NCBI GenBank assembly: GCA_937967645.1 | Contig: CALBTT010000018.1 | Location: 1-9,711 of the forward strand | Direction: 5' to 3' | Length of the DNA: 9,711 nt | From: an uncultured Zoogloea sp. | GTDB lineage: Bacteria; Pseudomonadota; Gammaproteobacteria; Burkholderiales; Rhodocyclaceae | Shown: in pieces, positions 7,610 to 9,711 of the stretch | Position numbering within the stretch: position 1 is the stretch's first letter | How the letters are laid out: every line of letters begins with the position of its first letter | Notes under the pieces: model-generated | Told to the model about the DNA's origin: nothing | Databases searched by the model: none | What the model saw: only the letters and a program-made list of their open reading frames with translations | Position numbers and translations under genes: made by a program

Positions 7610-7646
7610 CAGATGCAAGAAACGCCAAACCGCGTCAGAAACCCCA

Positions 7647-7669
7647 TGTAGGGGCGGCTTCAGCCGCCC
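7647..7669 (+). repeat. REP-like element, copy 1
   Basis: The tetranucleotide GTAG (7648-7651) is followed by a perfect hairpin, GGGCGGC (7652-7658), loop TTCA, GCCGCCC (7663-7669). A GTAG head plus a GC-rich hairpin is the usual plan of proteobacterial REP sequences mobilised by RAYT (TnpA-REP) transposases. No such transposase gene is in the window. Confidence 0.7.
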
Positions 7670-7701
7670 ACGGACTCCGATCAGGCACCTGAGGGCGGCT
7701 C

Positions 7702-7728
7702 GAGCCTGTCCGAATTTTTGTGTTTCAG
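7702..7728. other. Possible solitary insertion-sequence end
   Basis: From GAGCCTGTCCGAATTTTTG (7702-7720) onward the sequence resembles, from memory, terminal inverted repeats of IS256-family elements. There is no transposase gene and no second end in the window. This is a weak call from recall and could be coincidental. Confidence 0.2.
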
Positions 7729-7795
7729 ACGGTTTGTGTGCTTCGAAACAGCCTTCCGTTCTTCCACCTTGAATCGGCCGGGAGTTCGCCCCGGC

Positions 7796-7818
7796 GGGCG
7801 ACTGAAGCCGCCCCTACA
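7796..7818 (-). repeat. REP-like element, copy 2, inverted
   Basis: The minus strand reads the same GTAG head and hairpin as the copy at 7647, with one difference in 23 bases: the 3' arm is GTCGCCC instead of GCCGCCC, which still allows a G-T pair. Both copies continue into a short similar tail containing a RACTCC motif. Together they form an inverted pair 172 bp across, like a long REPIN or a small non-autonomous element. Confidence 0.65.
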
Positions 7819-7853
7819 GACTGCTCGCATCGTGCGGCCGGCGCAGAACTCGT

Positions 7854-7877
7854 CGGCTGTCCCTCCTCAGACAGCCG
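7854..7877. repeat. 8-bp stem hairpin in the intergenic region
   Basis: CGGCTGTC (7854-7861) and GACAGCCG (7870-7877) are perfect arms around the 8-base loop CCTCCTCA. There is no T-run on either side. It lies 36 bp beyond the second REP copy and its role is unknown. Confidence 0.45.
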
Positions 7878-8196
7878 TGCCGGAAGGCCCCGCCCGATAC
7901 GCCGCTGCTCGGCGGGTCAGAACGGGCTTTTCGCAAATACCGAGCGTTTGCTGAAGTGGCGGGTAATGATTGACGGGGAGAAGTGCGTGTTACCCATGCC
8001 TCTGAACCTTACTGAGTTGAGCATTCATCTAAAGCGAAGGTCCAGTGGTGGCATCTCGACCAGAGCGGACGGCTATGCTGATCCGTTAGAATTGCGGCTG
8101 TCGGCCACAAGCCGTCGCTCCTCACCGGCCGCTTCCGGGCATCTCTGCATCTCATCTGGGCCGCCGCCTTACTGCGCACAGATCACCTTCTAACGT
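7878..8196. other. Intergenic stretch with no convincing gene
   Basis: About 320 bp between the repeat block and the 3' end of the minus-strand gene. A plus-strand frame runs through it from 7720 to 8193, but it starts inside the REP pair, has no ribosome-binding site, is rich in Ser/Arg/Pro in the manner of chance GC-rich reading, and matches no family I know. Two small inverted repeats are visible: CGCCG (7900-7904) with CGGCG (7910-7914), and GACGGCT (8068-8074) with AGCCGTC (8110-8116). Nothing else can be supported; it may be decayed DNA. Confidence 0.5.
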
Positions 8197-9444
8197 CTAC
8201 TGCTGATGGGTCTTCGCATAATTCGCAGGCACGCGTTCCAGATACTTTTTCAAGACCCATCCTGTGCGGTACTCCTCGTGCAGCCAGTGGTAGTACTCGA
8301 TCTCCACCCACTTGCCGTCCTTATCAGTCTTGCGCACCACTTCGTTGGGCATGAGCTGGCCTTCCATGGCCGATCCACGCTCCGGCTTTGATCGAACCGT
8401 GGCAATGCGATCGCGCACAACCAGGCGCTCCTCTGGCTCCTGTGCCGCTTGCACCAAGGTCTTTTCGATAAGGATCGTAAGGTTCTGAATCTGCTGGGCC
8501 TGCACCTGCAACATCGCGACGGTTTGCGCTTGGAAGGCGTCCGTTTTGGCCTGCTGTAACGAGCTGTTGTACTCTTGGTAGAAGAAGACTACGAAGATCA
8601 GAAGGAAGCTGATCAGGGTGATGACATCGGTTTGCTTCTTGCTGAGGATGCCCTTCTCTGGCAGACCCTCCATTGGGTTCATAGAGCCATCTGGCTCTAT
8701 GCCCAGCAATGCTAGCTGCTCTTGAATGCCCTCCGGTCCCATCGCCCGTGCCAAGGCCACAGCGGAGCCCCAATCGATGGTGGGCAACGCGACCTTGCCA
8801 AGTCCGAGCTGCTCTTGCAGCTCTTTGACCGATCCCATGAGGCCCAGCACCTCGTTGGGCACCTTCCACTGCTTGTTGATGTGCTCGAAGTCTTTGAGGT
8901 AGCTCTGAATGCTGCTCCCCACCCCCAAGCCTTCAAGCAGCTTCTTGGTCTGCGCTCGTGAGTCCTCGGCTTGTTGGGCTAGCATCTTGGCAACCGATCC
9001 GATGCCCAAGGCCTGATCTGTAATCGCCTTCATCCGGCTTCGCATGGAGCTACCGTCAGTGAGCTCCTTGATGAGTTGCTGGGTGGTGGTGTCCCCCAGA
9101 ACACTCTTGCGAATCTCGGCCATGGGGTCGAACATCTTTCGCATCTGTTCCCGCTGGGCACGCTCAGATTCTTGCCAAGCTTTGTATGCAGACCCAATGG
9201 CAGAGTTGGAACCCAAGAGGTCTTCGTACTGCTTGGCAATCGATATCACCGGCGACTGCAAGGCTTTGAGTTCCTTAGCCATCTGGGCATAGATCGTGTT
9301 TCCAACCAGCTCCCGCACCTGTTTACCGACCAGATCGCTGTCGATCAAAGCATTGCGCCACGATGAGCGCTCCTCTTCAATGCGAGCCATCTCTCGTGCC
9401 AGGCTGCTTCCCATCTTTGTTTCATAGATTCTTGCCAGGTCCAA
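8197..9444 (-). CDS. Unknown single-pass membrane protein with C-terminal SH3-like domain
   Basis: I do not recognise this 415-residue protein as a named family. Residues 1-270 are mostly predicted helix, charged and Gln/Glu/Lys-rich, without Cys and without a signal peptide. A single hydrophobic segment lies at 273-289 (ITLISFLLIFVVFFY), preceded by KGILSKK, which favours a cytoplasmic N-terminus and an external C-terminus. Residues 294-335 are Gln-rich and look like a coiled coil. Residues 341-405 look like a bacterial SH3 (SH3b) domain: VRSKP, then GKWVEIEYYHW, then a closing TGWVLKKYLERV. The start is a TTG preceded by GGGGGAA; the next candidate, the ATG at residue 11, has no Shine-Dalgarno sequence. 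The frame could extend about 15 codons further up without an ATG, GTG or TTG. It converges on the sulfatase gene and is less GC-rich than the left-hand genes, suggesting accessory origin. A role in sensing, scaffolding or defence would be speculation. Confidence 0.85.
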   Translation of the reverse strand: MDLARIYETKMGSSLAREMARIEEERSSWRNALIDSDLVGKQVRELVGNTIYAQMAKELKALQSPVISIAKQYEDLLGSNSAIGSAYKAWQESERAQREQMRKMFDPMAEIRKSVLGDTTTQQLIKELTDGSSMRSRMKAITDQALGIGSVAKMLAQQAEDSRAQTKKLLEGLGVGSSIQSYLKDFEHINKQWKVPNEVLGLMGSVKELQEQLGLGKVALPTIDWGSAVALARAMGPEGIQEQLALLGIEPDGSMNPMEGLPEKGILSKKQTDVITLISFLLIFVVFFYQEYNSSLQQAKTDAFQAQTVAMLQVQAQQIQNLTILIEKTLVQAAQEPEERLVVRDRIATVRSKPERGSAMEGQLMPNEVVRKTDKDGKWVEIEYYHWLHEEYRTGWVLKKYLERVPANYAKTHQQ

Positions 9445-9449
9445 GCTTG

Positions 9450-9456
9450 TTCCCCC
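9450..9456 (-). promoter_or_regulatory. Shine-Dalgarno-like GGGGGAA before the TTG start
   Basis: On the minus strand GGGGGAA precedes the TTG at 9444-9442 by 5 bases. It is the only plausible ribosome-binding sequence near the start of this frame, so it decides for TTG over the ATG ten codons downstream. Confidence 0.5.
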
Positions 9457-9492
9457 AGAGCTACCTTGTTTGTGTTGCCACGATGGAATTTA

Positions 9493-9681
9493 CTACCAAA
9501 TACTCAGCGGCAAACGCCGGGCGGTTTCAACCTTGAACTGTAATACCTCGCCATCCGGTAAGGTGTGGAGACGACGAGGCGATTCCAACAGATGCAGGCC
9601 GAAGAGCGAGTGACGCTGGCGGCGCTGCGGCAACAGCGATAGAGCCTGCGACAGTTTGTATTGACCCAGCAAATCCTGCAC
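9493..9681 (-). CDS. Small ORF or 3' remnant of a gene, function unknown
   Basis: A 62-codon frame from a GTG at 9681 to a TAG at 9493, ending 48 bp before the start of the SH3-like membrane protein gene on the same strand, so the two could be cotranscribed. The product is basic and Leu/Arg-rich, with a protein-like C-terminus (HTLPDGEVLQFKVETARRL). I cannot place it in a family. No Shine-Dalgarno sequence precedes the GTG. Upstream, the same frame is interrupted by a TGA at 9687-9685 and is then open to the window edge (AEAFALAA before the stop). It could be a genuine small gene following another gene, or the tail of a longer gene broken by a nonsense change. Confidence 0.35.
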   Translation of the reverse strand: MQDLLGQYKLSQALSLLPQRRQRHSLFGLHLLESPRRLHTLPDGEVLQFKVETARRLPLSIW

Positions 9682-9684
9682 AGG

Positions 9685-9711
9685 TCACGCCGCTAATGCG
9701 AATGCCTCAGC
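9685..9711 (-). other. Possible 3' end of an upstream minus-strand gene
   Basis: Eight codons (AEAFALAA) then TGA at 9687-9685, open to the right edge and in the same frame as the 62-codon frame below it. Too short to identify. It is either the last codons of a separate gene or part of one gene split by the TGA. Confidence 0.2.

Noticed and set aside
7720..8193. 157-codon plus-strand frame in the intergenic region
   Set aside because: It starts inside the REP pair, spans the second REP copy and a hairpin, has no Shine-Dalgarno sequence and has chance-like composition.
9445..9492. Sigma-70 promoter before the minus-strand membrane protein gene
   Set aside because: Several AT-rich hexamers exist, but no pair had acceptable matches at 16-18 bp spacing.

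Overview
The window looks like chromosomal DNA of a high-GC proteobacterium, most likely a betaproteobacterium of the Rhodocyclales/Zoogloeaceae kind. This placement is an inference. It rests on the very GC-rich third codon positions of the two large genes, a tandemly duplicated UvrA of the long type I associate with betaproteobacteria, and GTAG-headed REP-like hairpins.

Layout. (1) 1-5454 (+): a 5'-truncated gene for a double-length UvrA-type ABC ATPase, with two complete UvrA cores fused head to tail. (2) 5455-5564: a short intergenic stretch packed with inverted repeats and carrying the ribosome-binding site of the next gene. (3) 5565-7313 (+): an exported Cys-type sulfatase of the AtsA-like arylsulfatase family, closed by a strong hairpin at 7356-7388. 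(4) 7389-8196: about 800 bp without a convincing gene. It holds an array of ten 21-bp units made from two kinds of 7-bp arm (7400-7609), an inverted pair of REP-like elements (7647-7818), a possible IS end, and smaller hairpins. (5) 8197-9444 (-): a 415-residue protein of unknown function with one central membrane helix, a coiled-coil stretch and a C-terminal bacterial SH3-like domain. (6) 9493-9711 (-): a short frame, probably the tail or a remnant of a gene running off the window.

How the parts relate. UvrA and the sulfatase are codirectional but have no obvious common pathway. The sulfatase has its own ribosome-binding site and terminator-like hairpin, and the unknown membrane protein converges on it. 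The right-hand 2.3 kb is visibly less GC-rich and rich in repeats, which suggests accessory DNA or a site of past insertions next to conserved chromosome.

The most unusual element is the 21-bp array. All ten units keep exact 21-bp spacing (two helical turns). Each is a 15-bp dyad with an invariant T-S-A centre, and its arms are drawn from two 'words' (GTTAACT and CGGATTT/CGGATGT) in mixed combinations. I do not recognise it as a named element. No complete, obviously new multi-gene system is visible.
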